NCBI GenBank assembly: GCA_963818985.1
Contig: CAWFUJ010000012.1
Location: forward strand, 186,001 to 250,000
DNA: 64,000 nucleotides
Direction of reading: 5' to 3'
Source of the DNA: JAFEDN01 sp963818985
Lineage (GTDB): Bacteria > Pseudomonadota > Gammaproteobacteria > Coxiellales > Coxiellaceae
Every line of letters starts with the position of its first letter. Positions within the stretch are counted from its first letter, which is position 1. Below the pieces are notes generated by a model, which made no database searches, had not been told where the DNA came from, and saw nothing but the letters and a program-made list of their open reading frames with translations. Below, one piece after another: positions 45,388-54,882 of the stretch. The position numbers and the translations under genes are program-made.

Positions 45388-45438
45388 TGATCTATTCGGC
45401 TTTTCGTTGGTTGACCCACCGAAAAGCCGAATAGATCA
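45388..45438 (-). terminator. 19-bp perfect inverted repeat, probable terminator
   Basis: TGATCTATTCGGCTTTTCG at 45388-45406 pairs perfectly with 45420-45438 around a 13-base loop. On the minus strand the stem is followed after six bases by a run of six T, which fits an intrinsic terminator for the gene ending at 45468. Confidence 0.55.
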
Positions 45439-45467
45439 TCCTGTGCCAGTCGTCAGATAAAGATGCC

Positions 45468-46357
45468 TTAATGCGAGTTCACCCGCGAGGGTGTTATCGT
45501 CGAAGTTTCAAGCATCTGCTGTACTTTGTCAGTGGCGACCTTGCCTTTAATCCCCCAAATGCCCAATCCCCACGCGATGCCCAGTGATAACACCGTGGCA
45601 ACGCTTTTCATGAATTTCATCGCCAAACTGTCGCGATCTTTTTCAAGCACCGAACGTTGGGCTTTAAATACCTGATTGAAATCCTTGACCTGTTCCGTGG
45701 CTGATTTTACTGGCGTGGCTAACGTAGCCTGGAGTTGACTGACAGTTTGGTATTTTTGCAATGCCAGGGTTAAGGTCTTATCGGGATTCTGAATATAACG
45801 GGAGGGTTCTGCTGCCAATCGTTCAATCGGCGATCTCTTATCGGTGACCATCCTGATTTGTGGACGATTCGCGATGGGTTCAGCTCCACATAAAGCCGTC
45901 CGGCTATTTGAGCAGGCTAAATAGGCTTGTTCATGATCATTTTTCACCTGCCTTTCAATCTCAAGGGTCAGATGTGCTTTATACTCCTGACACACTACTC
46001 CCAATTGCTGTTTCTGTTGTGCGGCAGGCAGTAAGGCCAGCAAAACCTTTTGTACTTGTAGACAGGCCCCTGCCACGGACACCAGTGTTTGATGGCCTGG
46101 GTCAGGCTGCTGTAATTTTCGGCATTGAGCAAATCAGTTTTTGCTAAAAGTGGAGTCAGGCGAGCAGCCAGAGCATTATTCAAAATTCTCTCGGTGACTT
46201 CTGTAGACTTATTTTTGGCACGATGCCGGGTTTCCTGTTGGGCTTGCGCATAAATTTCTAATGTTTCCTGATCCAGGGCCAGGTTAATATTCACGATGGA
46301 ATTCTTGGTAAGAGAGTGACGATGGGTTGTTAAAAAATTTTCAATTAATTGACTCAT
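45468..46357 (-). pseudogene. Frameshifted paralogue of the hydrophobic-tailed protein
   Basis: The start at 46357 has AAGGAGC upstream and reads MSQLIENFLTTHRHSLTKNS; after AIKHW near 46085 the frame changes and continues VAGACLQVQKVLLALLPAAQ to a stop at 45468. The joined product aligns along its length with the neighbour at 46419: AQQKQQLGVVCQEYKAHL matches ARQKQELQIICQEYKTHL, and the end EKDRDSLAMKFMKSVATVLS plus LGIAWGLGIWGIKGK matches that gene's tail. An indel of one base near 46060-46085 separates the frames. The C-terminal hydrophobic helix preceded by a charged DRDS motif recurs, to my memory, in many Legionella/Coxiella hypothetical proteins. Function unknown. Confidence 0.6.
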
Positions 46358-46418
46358 AAAAATGCTCCTTAAAAATAAAATTGAATGCAGTTCAGAGGGG
46401 GTTGTTAGTGGATGACTA

Positions 46419-47303
46419 TTAAACAAGACCTGGAGTCGGTGGGGGCGTGAGTGCCGCAGTTAAATTCCTGGCAGCCTGCTTTCCTTTCACGCTCCAGATG
46501 CCGCACCATACCGCTATCCCTAACGACAGGACGGAAGCCACCGCTTTGGCGAATTTCATCCCCCAGCTATCGCGATCTTTTTCGATTACAGCCCGTTTCG
46601 ATTGAAACCTCTGCTTAAAATTCTTGACCTGGATATCTACTGGCTGGGGGGTACTTAAGGTACGAGACATAGTCTGGACAGTCGCATATTTTTTTAAGGC
46701 TGAATTGAGGCTCTGACTGCCATTTGCAATTCCGTCGGGATGATGATCGACAAACCGATCCATGTTTTTTCCTGACTGAATGAGCGTGGTCGGCAATTTC
46801 CCGGAATCCGGTAGTGGAACCCCCTTAATTTGTCGATTTCCGGCGTATTGCTGATATTCTTGTGGATGATTGCTCAGGAGTTCAGCTTCAATGTCTTTTT
46901 TCAAATGTGTTTTATATTCTTGACAGATGATCTGTAGTTCCTGTTTTTGCCGTGCTACCGGTAAAGCAGTGATCACTGCTTTACGAATAATTTGAGAAGA
47001 TCGACCATCCAGGTCATGAGTGATGGGTTGCCAGGCTTCAACTGCTTTGACAATAGCGTTATATTGCCGACTATTCGTGAGATTGACCTGAGCCAGTTCT
47101 GTAGTGATCCGGGTGTCAATGGCCATTTTTTCTTTGAGGAAATAGTTTTCTGGCGAGCAATCACGTCCTGCTTCCCACGAGACTTGATTGTAAATAATAG
47201 CCGCCTGGCGATGGAGTCTCATCAGCCGGTCAATTTTGGATTCATCCCCTGTGGATTTTGTGCTATTTTGCAATAATAAGTCGATGAGATTGATAGGACG
47301 CAT
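46419..47303 (-). CDS. Hypothetical protein with C-terminal hydrophobic DRDS-tail motif
   Basis: A 294-residue protein starting at the ATG at 47303 (AAAGGAGG seven bases upstream; the longer frame to 47351 has none). It is predicted mostly helical. The last 60 residues hold EKDRDSWGMKFAKAVASVLS followed by LGIAVWCGIWSVKGKQAA, a membrane-prone helix flanked by charges, and a short Pro-rich end (TPPPTPGLV). The adjacent pseudogene is a paralogue with the same tail. The recurring motif suggests a lineage-specific family of Legionellales proteins, some of them thought to be secretion substrates; I infer, and do not know, that role here. Confidence 0.6.
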   Translation of the reverse strand: MRPINLIDLLLQNSTKSTGDESKIDRLMRLHRQAAIIYNQVSWEAGRDCSPENYFLKEKMAIDTRITTELAQVNLTNSRQYNAIVKAVEAWQPITHDLDGRSSQIIRKAVITALPVARQKQELQIICQEYKTHLKKDIEAELLSNHPQEYQQYAGNRQIKGVPLPDSGKLPTTLIQSGKNMDRFVDHHPDGIANGSQSLNSALKKYATVQTMSRTLSTPQPVDIQVKNFKQRFQSKRAVIEKDRDSWGMKFAKAVASVLSLGIAVWCGIWSVKGKQAARNLTAALTPPPTPGLV

Positions 47304-47418
47304 CGTTTTTCCTCCTTTATTTTTTTTGTTTTTCACAAGAAAATAAAACAAATTATTCTTGCGCTCCTTTTATCGACACGAGTCAATAAATTCTGTTTTA
47401 GTATATTTTTTATACTAC

Positions 47419-48279
47419 TTATAAGTAAGCATTTACAATTTGAATGCGACCGTGGCCGAGTTCTTCGGTTAAAATCATGCGTGCCAATGTATCCTGGCGG
47501 CGCTGTTCATAATTAAATGTTTTTGGGTCGGGGCCTCCGGCAATGGGTGCATTCCAGCCGGTGAGTTCTTTATAACGTTGCTGCGCATAAGCGTGGCGAA
47601 ATCCATGTGAGCGGATGTTAGAATTGCGTAATTGTTTATCGTAAACATAACGATGTTGGATATACGTTTTGGATTCGGGAATCAGAGATCGGTTAACATT
47701 CCAGGCCAATAATTTAGCTTCATCCAACCATCGGCGTTGTTCAGCCGTGCGGATGGGAATTTCCCGGTGTCGGTTGCCTTTGCACCATGCGCCCAATAAG
47801 ACTAATTTGTATTCCTGATCGGCCAAATGAGGCTTTATTTTTAAAGATTCCTCACGGCGTAATCCAAAATTTCTTTGCAGCTCCAAAGACACCCGCACAT
47901 ACGGGTCAGTAATTTTGGAAATATCGGGATTGACAATCGCACGATTTTTAACCGATTTGGCATAACGAGAGCCGACCTGTAATGTCGCGTTACTGGGGAC
48001 AAAAGATTTATCCATCAAGATTGACAGGCGGCGTAATACTGAGAGTCGATTTTTGATCGTGCTAACTTTCAGAGACTTTTCCTGCCAATGCTTTGTTAAT
48101 TCGACCACGTGTTTTTCTTTTAATGATTGAACAGAAGAAAATTTATAACCTAAGTCAAACAGTTCATCTACAATCCGAAACAATATTTGCGTTCGGTCAT
48201 GACGAGTGGCAAAAGAATTTTCATGATCTTTCTGTAAAATTTGATGTAAAGAACGTTTTATTTGGTGTTTGAAACTCAT
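47419..48279 (-). CDS. Tyrosine recombinase / integrase
   Basis: A 286-residue site-specific recombinase. An N-terminal SAM-like core-binding domain (about 10-110, with VVELTKHWQEKSLKVSTIKN) precedes the catalytic domain. The active-site set is visible: Arg in GLRREES near 150, His-x-x-Arg in SHGFRHAYAQ near 225, a second His in EELGHGR near 277 and the nucleophile Tyr in IVNAYL, four residues from the end. It resembles the integrase type found on Legionella-group genomic islands. AAAAGGATAT precedes its ATG. It likely integrates the surrounding island; the tRNA-Thr-like scar at 31869 is one candidate old target. Confidence 0.88.
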   Translation of the reverse strand: MSFKHQIKRSLHQILQKDHENSFATRHDRTQILFRIVDELFDLGYKFSSVQSLKEKHVVELTKHWQEKSLKVSTIKNRLSVLRRLSILMDKSFVPSNATLQVGSRYAKSVKNRAIVNPDISKITDPYVRVSLELQRNFGLRREESLKIKPHLADQEYKLVLLGAWCKGNRHREIPIRTAEQRRWLDEAKLLAWNVNRSLIPESKTYIQHRYVYDKQLRNSNIRSHGFRHAYAQQRYKELTGWNAPIAGGPDPKTFNYEQRRQDTLARMILTEELGHGRIQIVNAYL

Positions 48280-48410
48280 AATTTTATATCCTTTTAATTT
48301 GATGACATCCCTCTAACGGTTATTTTGCTTAGTGTTAAGCCCCAATCCACACCCCGTTAAAAGTGTGAAAGGTCGAATTGCTTCGACTACTGGACTAAAG
48401 GTCGAGGGTA

Positions 48411-48620
48411 TTAGCCACGAAATAAGTGAATAAATTTTTCTTTTATTTTTTGTAGATTGTCTTCTGTAATGAGTTCATTAATAATTCTTTTTACGCTGAG
48501 TGATATTTGAGTTTGTTCAAAAATAGTTGCCTGACATTGCCTTATTTTTTCAAATTGTTCTTCTTTAATGTAATTAGATTTAATTTCCTGATGATTGTTA
48601 TTTTTTAGGTTGTCTGTCAT
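48411..48620 (-). CDS. Small DNA-binding-like protein
   Basis: A 69-residue protein with a strong ribosome site (ACAGGAGG) before its ATG, directly upstream of the integrase on the same strand. The stretch QATIFEQTQISLSVKRIINE followed by LITEDNLQKI looks like a short strand and two helices, compatible with a ribbon-helix-helix fold. It may regulate the integrase. No family was recognised. Confidence 0.5.
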   Translation of the reverse strand: MTDNLKNNNHQEIKSNYIKEEQFEKIRQCQATIFEQTQISLSVKRIINELITEDNLQKIKEKFIHLFRG

Positions 48621-49274
48621 CGTCTGTCCTCCTGTAAAGATTGATTTATAAAATTTGTCTTGTTTAATTTATTTTTTAAGTTAAATAGTGATTTATTTTA
48701 TTTCTTGTTTTTTCTTTTCTTTTAATATCAATTCTTTTATGTTGATCACTGTTAATTTTGATATCTGTAGATTATTAAAATTAATTGCTTAAATTAAGTG
48801 ATTGTTTTTTTTAAGATTAATAAAATATTTTAAATTTAATACTTAAATACATAGTTATTTATGGTTTTTAGTCATTAAGTTTTTATTTTTTAATATGAAT
48901 CCTTGCCGAAAGGTAAGGAAACACTCATTACCCGGAGGAAATCAGTGCAAAGAAAGGAATAATATTGTTTAACGAATATTATTAAAGTTAATTTAGAAAA
49001 TAAGCTAACTCAAGAAGTGTAGAATGACAGGACGAAATGATTCGAAGCCATCATATATTTTACGGTTTAATGTCGTGTAAAATGCCGACTCATAACAGCC
49101 ATTATATATAAATTTTTGAAGAAGTCAATAGTTTTTTGAAATTATTTTACAAAAAAGCCTATAAAAATAGGGATTTTAGTGACTGTCCCTGGTCTTTTCC
49201 TGAGTGTCCCTTGTTTTGAGTGATGATTTTACTAAAATAATGATGTGAATTGAAAAGGTTAGCTTTCCATAAAT
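48621..49274. other. AT-rich spacer with a long direct repeat
   Basis: No gene recognised. Bases 49021-49095 (including CGAAGCCATCATATATTTTAC and GTCGTGTAAAATGC) are repeated with few changes at 54241-54314. The repeat contains the short palindrome ATTTTAC ... GTAAAAT. The rest is extremely AT-rich. Confidence 0.4.
49021..49095 (+). repeat. Direct repeat, left copy
   Basis: About 75 bases with high identity to 54241-54314; both copies stand ahead of a CGCTACGTCACTGAGT sequence (49275 and 54381). The pair encloses the IS4 element and the first kinase gene, 5.2 kb apart. Confidence 0.75.
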
Positions 49275-50964
49275 CGCTACGTCACTGAGTAAAACCTTAA
49301 AAGTACCCACATTTTAAAAAGTTTTCCTCAGTGACGTGAGCGTTAATGAAAGCTTTCGTCATCATTTTACAAGCATCTATGCATTCAGAAAGTTTTTTCA
49401 GTCCCCTCCAGATGGTGATGAAACCGGGAGTTTCATCTGATTTCCGATTAAAAAAGCCCCCTTTTTGCGCTAAGATTTTAACCGCCTCCACTAAGCTTAA
49501 AGGAGAAGATTCATTTTTATCCACTCTATTGGACCACAGGGATAAAATGGTCAATTCATCCGGCGTAAATACCGTCTCTGCTTTCACCGGCTCTTTGTAT
49601 TTTTGTATATAAGTGATGAAAAGAATTCGGAAAGAAATAATGGACATCACCGTTAAATAGCGAACCAGTCTTTCTGCTTCTGATAATCGGCAGCTTTCTA
49701 CCTGATAACCGGATTTAAGAATTTTATGAAAAAGTTCGATCAGCCATCTGTATTTATACCATCTGATTCTAATCAAAGCGGTTTCAAAATCGAGTGTACT
49801 TAAGTTAGTCAGCAACATCCACTCAATGGGATCTTCACCTGTTTTTGGATTCATCTCTTGAACATAGATCGCATACACTTCAATGGCGCGAGGGCCATTA
49901 AGCAGCCTATGTCTACTTTCTTGCGGCGCTTGGATCGTAAAGCGACCGATCTTAACGCTTAATTCGACTTCCCGCCATTGATTCACATGCTTATTGACGC
50001 ATTGAATTTCCGTTTTAAAGTAACCTACCGGGTTTTGTTGAGACATATAATCCCATATTCTGTACTGAACAGCTGATCCTTTACATTTTTGATTGATCGC
50101 TCTATTTTGACGAACACGTATCAGAAAATGACTCTCTTTTTTATCGATTTCCAGCATCAGTTCGTACATATCACCTTCCCTGTCCCCGATTGTCACCACT
50201 CTTTGCAAATTAGACACTCCTTTTACCGAATCGCGGAAAGACTCTAGCCACCGATAGCTTTTTTCTCTTGAATCGGTGTGGCGTGACGATTTCTTTTTCC
50301 TAATCCTTCAGTAAAAGGCCTGGCAAAAATTTTTTGGCCTAAAAATCCAATAGGAATTCCGTCGCCTGAAACGGCTAAAGAGGAATGCATGGTTAAGCCT
50401 TTGGCATTTAACCGCCTTCTTTTTCTTAATCTGCCTAATCCTTTAGTTTGATAATGGGTATCGTAGTCAATCGAAGTGGTATCTTGTATGATCAGTACGG
50501 TTTCTGTTCCTTCTACTCTTTGAAGACTCTTTTGACGGTGTATTTCCAATATTTTTCGGGCATCGACTTTAGGATTTTTAAAAAATCGATAACACGCTTT
50601 CGCACCAGACCAACCTTCACAAGCGGATGGTATGGTGCTTTCTGGATTCAGGAAAAATTGGGTCGCTATGGTCTTTAACCGGTTATTTAACCGCTTATCG
50701 CCTAGACAGATATCCTCAAATTCTTTAGAAATCCATTCATGATGAGTCATTAGAAAAACTCCTTTGGTTGTTAAAACAGATCTTAATTATCTTATTAATT
50801 TCTCAAAAAACAAATTTAAACATCAACTTAAGATACCAACCAAAAGAATTTGCTAAATATTATTCAAAAGCTGCTTATTTTTTATAACGTTCACGTCACT
50901 GAGGAAAGACTTAAAGTATCTCACATGCAGAGTACTTTTAAGGTAAAAACTTAGTGACGTAGCG
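49275..50964 (-). mobile_element. IS4/Tn5-like insertion sequence with nested inverted ends
   Basis: Outer ends: CGCTACGTCACTGAGT at 49275-49290 and ACTTAGTGACGTAGCG at 50949-50964, inverted. Inner ends: TTTTCCTCAGTGACGTGAGCG near 49322-49342 and CGTTCACGTCACTGAGGAAA near 50888-50907, also inverted. So each terminus is itself a palindrome of about 70 bases. The element carries one transposase gene split by a frameshift. Confidence 0.7.
49297..50750 (-). pseudogene. IS4/Tn5-type transposase, frameshifted at an A6 run
   Basis: The N-terminal part (50244-50750) starts MTHHEWISKEFEDICLGDKR and carries the first catalytic region LIIQDTTSIDYD. At GAGAAAAAAGC near 50255 the frame ends after KKAIGG, while a shift of -1 continues SYRWLESFRDSVKG into the second part with GDREGDMYE (second Asp) and the YREK signature YRWLIELFHKILKSGY near its middle. 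Joined, it is a complete IS4-family (IS50/Tn5 branch) transposase of about 480 residues. Either one A was gained or programmed -1 slippage on the A run yields the full enzyme; the latter is not usual for this family. Confidence 0.8.
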
Positions 50965-51213
50965 CAGGATAGAAAACCAGAGAATTGTTATATAATGTCT
51001 AATTTATGAGCTATCAGTTATTCGACATTGAGTGGTCAATTAGATAAAATCTGAAGCAGCTAGGAAAAAAATCTAGCAAGTAAATCAATCAGCTTGCAAG
51101 TACAAGAGGCGGTAACTATCATACAAGCAGAATTATAGCGCGTATTTGGTCTGTAAATACGCGAAGCCGATGCGGATATTTAGAAAAAATTTAAATACAG
51201 AAGGAACCATTAT
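50965..51213. other. Spacer before the first kinase gene
   Basis: No gene seen. CGCGTATTTGGTCTGTAAATACGCG at 51139-51163 is an inverted repeat (CGCGTATTT / AAATACGCG) that could be a hairpin or operator upstream of the kinase. The ribosome site is AGAAGGAACC before 51214. Confidence 0.4.
51139..51163. promoter_or_regulatory. Inverted repeat upstream of kinase gene
   Basis: CGCGTATTT and AAATACGCG are perfect complements separated by a seven-base loop (GGTCTGT), 50 bases before the kinase start. It could be an operator or an attenuator hairpin; no T-run follows it. Confidence 0.45.
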
Positions 51214-54150
51214 ATGCTTAAAGAAATTGCTCAATCAGATATGCTTGACGAACTTAGCACTTTTACCATCTCCTCTGAAGAACTAAAGCTAGAAAAACTA
51301 TTGAGCAAACAAGGGGCGAGTGCCTCAGTGTATTCCGGTTTTTGTAAAGGGAATCAGGTTGCTGTAAAAAAATTTTATGCTTTCTCTACTGAGGAAGAGA
51401 AGAAAGAAATTTTGAATGAAGCAAAAATTATGCTTATAGGCTTAAAATCTTCCTATTTAATGTCGTTAAAAGCGATTTGTTTAAAACCCTATGCGATGAT
51501 TGCCATGGAACTTATGCCAGGCTCATTAAATGATTTACTTGAATCAGGTTGCAAGTTACCATGGTCAATCCGTTACCAAATTGCATGCGACGTTAGTTAT
51601 GGATTACGTGAGCTCCATGACAATGGGATTATACATCGAGATTTAAAAAGTCTTAATATTCTTCTAAAAAATTACCGTGCTAAATTAGCTGATTTTGGCA
51701 TAGCCAAAGAGACAGGATCAAATATTATTCAAACTGTACAAAAAACTGGTGGTATCCCAAAGGGATCATGGCCATGGATGGCGCCTGAATTGTTTGAAAA
51801 AGGAAATACATGGACAAAAGAAGCCGACATTTATAGTTTAGGGATAGTATTATTAGAATTGGTCACACGCAAGATTCCTAATAGAAATTTGGCCATTAAA
51901 GATGGCACGTTCAGTGTAGATCATCCAAAAATTCCAGATGACTGCCCAAAAGAAATAGAACCATTACTTCTGTCTTTTCAGAATGAACCCAAAAAACGTC
52001 TACAAATGAAAGACATCATAGAAAAACTCGAATGCATGTTAGCGGTAGAACAAAAACTTTCGCTCTCTAGTGTTCATGTAACAGAAACAGAACAAAAAAC
52101 TCAATTGTCCAGTACTCTTGCGCTTAAAACCGGGCAAAAAGTGCAGTCTCAATCCTTATCAGTTATTCACCCTGAATCCAAAGATAAAACAGTAATAATC
52201 CCTGTTGAAAAAGAAAAAAAATATGATGACATCATGCAAGAACCGAAAAATGTGTATGAAAATGAAAAAAAGAAAAATGATAACAATCCGTGTCCCATAA
52301 CTTTCGCGGGAACCGCTACGCCACCAATAAATCCCGTGAAACCTTTAGTGACGACAAGCAATACGGAATTGAAAAAATCCGTTTTATCCGCTCATCTTTC
52401 TCAAAATTCAGAAGTTTTATTGTCATCAGCCGATTTAAATCCATCGACATCCAGTCCAGTGGGTACACAGCTATTAGATATTCAGAAATGGAAAGACCTG
52501 GAACTCCAAACGCCGGTTCAACCACCGAAATCAACGTCGCCACTGCCGCTAGTGTCACAGACTATTTCGCAAACTATCGTAGTTCCACCAAAACTGACAC
52601 GCAAGCCACTGGTTGATCAAAAAATGCTGAGCCAATTGCTGCGATATATTGCTGAAGGTGAACAGGATGAAGCAGAAAAATTGATTCAGCAGGATAAAAA
52701 TTTACTACGGTATGCGGGAACAATAACTGATTTATCAAATCGAGAATTTAAGCAAATTACGGCGTTTCAATATGCGTTATGGGCGATGGATTGGCACATG
52801 TGGACGATGCTCCAAAAATATTTGCCACAAGAAGCGCAAGCGCAACAGTTAGAAGAATTAGAAACCAAAGGCACAGCGCATGGCGAAAATTTTAGCTTGC
52901 AAGGCTTGATCGAAGCATTGCAAACCTATGTGGATAATACTCAAAAAGTTTGGCATCACGATCAGCGAGCAAAAGATCATTGGTGTAAAGTGGTGGGAGG
53001 TCAGCAAAAGCTATTACCCGCGCACGTGGTGAATGAATATACTCGGCCAGATCGTCCAAGAGAATCATGTCCTGATGAATGGAAATTGAAATTACCACGA
53101 ACAAGAGAAGTAGCTTATATACTAAATTCCCAATGGAGATATACGATGGGATCGTGGTTTATAGCGCCTTCTTCTAAATATGAACTCGGAAAAACATTTG
53201 CATTTGTAAGGGATTGGTGTGAAGGGAATTTTGTGCTGTGCTATGGATGTAAAACTGCTGTGCCAGCTTGGGAACGGGGCGCGGGAGCGGACCTTCGATC
53301 TCTCCAATCTTTATGGAAAACGCGCTCGCAGCAGTTGGAGGCGCTGAAGTCTCAATTATTATCCATGTCCAGCCAGAACCAGGGATTGAAAGCAGAATCG
53401 AAGTATGCAAAAAAAAGCTTGGTTCAGCCGTTGAAATCTACGCGGCCACTGCTGCCGGTGTCGCAAACGATTGCACAAACCATCATGCCTCCACCAAAAC
53501 CGAAGGCCACTCCTGAGCAATTGATGTTACAAGATAAACTCATTATGGCTTGTAAACAAGGTGATGCGAAAGCAGTTGGAACATTACTCCAACAAGGCGC
53601 GAAACCAGATATCGCCAACGCCAAAGGTGAACAGCCATTAGGGGCGGCGGTTTGGGGTATGTGTCCTAATGCTGTCATTGCCTTGCTGAAACAAACGGGC
53701 GGTGTTACGTCGATGACATGGCAGGAATGCGAGCAACATAATTTAACACATTATCAAGAAATGTTTATCGTACATAAGTTCGACCCGAAGAATTACAGAG
53801 AATGGTATCAGTTATTGCTTAAAATGGATTCAAGTCTGTTCATACCAGCATTCTATTTGAGAACAGCAAAGGAGATCGATTGGATTAGTGAGGGCGTAAC
53901 ATGGAGTTACATGAAAGAATCATTTTTGAGTCTTTCTTGCCCAGGGGCAATGAAGGTGTTGCCGTTAAAAACTCCATCAACATTTAGCATGCTGGTAGGA
54001 GGCTCTGTATGGCCTTTGATGAACTTGTTATCAAATCGAGAGACGACGGAAGACCCGAATAGGATGGAAAAGCGGTTTGAAGGTTTCAGGTCACAGATCA
54101 AACAAAGTATAAAGTCCGCAATACAACCAACGGCGAGGAAAACGTTTTAG
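51214..54150 (+). CDS. TKL-type protein kinase with repeated module and ankyrin-like end
   Basis: A 978-residue protein. Residues about 25-275 are a eukaryote-like Ser/Thr or dual-specificity kinase: VAVKK with Lys52, HRDLKSLNIL with Asp143, DFGIA with Asp160, and WPWMAPE. The glycine loop is unusual (KQGASASVYSG, lacking the second and third Gly). A Ser/Thr/Pro-rich linker (about 280-460) leads to a module of about 230 residues (470-720; LSQLLRYIAEGEQDEAEKLI, QYALWAMDWHMWTM, LPAHVVNEY, GSWFIAPSS) that is repeated in the next gene, and then an ankyrin-like region (about 770-970; LIMACKQGDAKAVGTLLQQG). A likely host-directed kinase effector; the substrate is unknown. Confidence 0.8.
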   Translation: MLKEIAQSDMLDELSTFTISSEELKLEKLLSKQGASASVYSGFCKGNQVAVKKFYAFSTEEEKKEILNEAKIMLIGLKSSYLMSLKAICLKPYAMIAMELMPGSLNDLLESGCKLPWSIRYQIACDVSYGLRELHDNGIIHRDLKSLNILLKNYRAKLADFGIAKETGSNIIQTVQKTGGIPKGSWPWMAPELFEKGNTWTKEADIYSLGIVLLELVTRKIPNRNLAIKDGTFSVDHPKIPDDCPKEIEPLLLSFQNEPKKRLQMKDIIEKLECMLAVEQKLSLSSVHVTETEQKTQLSSTLALKTGQKVQSQSLSVIHPESKDKTVIIPVEKEKKYDDIMQEPKNVYENEKKKNDNNPCPITFAGTATPPINPVKPLVTTSNTELKKSVLSAHLSQNSEVLLSSADLNPSTSSPVGTQLLDIQKWKDLELQTPVQPPKSTSPLPLVSQTISQTIVVPPKLTRKPLVDQKMLSQLLRYIAEGEQDEAEKLIQQDKNLLRYAGTITDLSNREFKQITAFQYALWAMDWHMWTMLQKYLPQEAQAQQLEELETKGTAHGENFSLQGLIEALQTYVDNTQKVWHHDQRAKDHWCKVVGGQQKLLPAHVVNEYTRPDRPRESCPDEWKLKLPRTREVAYILNSQWRYTMGSWFIAPSSKYELGKTFAFVRDWCEGNFVLCYGCKTAVPAWERGAGADLRSLQSLWKTRSQQLEALKSQLLSMSSQNQGLKAESKYAKKSLVQPLKSTRPLLPVSQTIAQTIMPPPKPKATPEQLMLQDKLIMACKQGDAKAVGTLLQQGAKPDIANAKGEQPLGAAVWGMCPNAVIALLKQTGGVTSMTWQECEQHNLTHYQEMFIVHKFDPKNYREWYQLLLKMDSSLFIPAFYLRTAKEIDWISEGVTWSYMKESFLSLSCPGAMKVLPLKTPSTFSMLVGGSVWPLMNLLSNRETTEDPNRMEKRFEGFRSQIKQSIKSAIQPTARKTF

Positions 54151-54240
54151 CATGGAATTGTAGCAGTGTTCACAACTACGATTAAGTAATAATGTTTTTT
54201 AATGCAATATTAACTTACGAGCAGAATAACTTAAGAAGGT

Positions 54241-54314
54241 TGAATGATAGGATGAATACTCGAAGCCATCATATATTTTACAGGTTTCATGTCGTGTAAA
54301 ATGCTGACTCATGA
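54241..54314 (+). repeat. Direct repeat, right copy
   Basis: Matches 49021-49095 (shared CGAAGCCATCATATATTTTAC and GTCGTGTAAAATGC). Lies between the first and second kinase genes. Confidence 0.75.
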
Positions 54315-54380
54315 CACTTAATTTAGTGACAATTTGAATGAAATAATGATTAAAATTGAAAGTGTTATCAATACGATTAT

Positions 54381-54453
54381 CGCTACGTCACTGAGTAAAC
54401 CTTAAAATTACCCCACATGTGGGTACTTTTAAGGTAAAACTCAGTGACGTAGC
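54381..54453. mobile_element. 73-bp palindromic MITE-like element related to IS4 ends
   Basis: CGCTACGTCACTGAGT at the left and ACTCAGTGACGTAGC at the right, with CCTTAAAATTACCCC and GGGTACTTTTAAGG inside: an almost perfect inverted repeat around ACATGT. It matches the outer arms of the IS4 element at 49275-50964 joined without the element between them. It is thus either a non-autonomous derivative or the empty target of that element. Confidence 0.7.
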
Positions 54454-54882
54454 TTCGCTTTTGGGTAACATTAATTTTTATTTGATAAAATTATCTTGGC
54501 AAGGATTTATTTTAACTGCCCGCCCATATAGGCATAGCAATCGACGTGCGGCTATGGCTAGTCATGATCTGATAAATTTTTTTCAAGTATTTATGTCGCA
54601 GGCCGTGGCCGATGAGGCTGTCTTTATGATTGAGCGAGTTTGCACTGCTTCCCCTTCGCAAGCCTGGTGTCATAATGGCAATGATATAGCGTGATAGAAT
54701 CGTATCCTCTGGTTTCACTTAAGCAATTGTTAAGAATTCTCTCCTTGTATCATGCCTGTCCGCCATAATAGAATGTTCAAATGTCCCAGGCTAATTGAAG
54801 TATTAAAACAGGCTCGCTATCGCTATGAAAAATCGAGGCAGGAATACAAAGAATTAGTATAACACACAAGGAGCGTCATATT

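Larger units (their letters stand above)
54151..54882. other. Spacer with direct repeat, palindromic MITE and small frame
   Basis: Holds the right copy of the direct repeat (54241-54314) and a 73-bp palindrome (54381-54453) related to the IS4 ends. A 36-codon frame at 54752-54862 (MPVRHNRMFKCPRLIEVLKQ...) has no ribosome site and is not supported. A 91-codon frame at 54419-54694 begins inside the palindrome and is also doubtful. Confidence 0.4.

Noticed and set aside
50244..50262. Programmed -1 frameshift signal in the IS4 transposase
   Set aside because: The in-frame codons GAG AAA AAA do not form a standard slippery heptamer, and IS4 enzymes normally need no frameshift; a one-base indel is simpler.
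54419..54694. 91-codon open frame after the kinase gene
   Set aside because: Its start lies inside the 73-bp palindromic element and it lacks a ribosome site; likely chance.
54752..54862. 36-codon frame beginning MPVRHNRMFKCPRL
   Set aside because: Too short, without ribosome site or recognised similarity.
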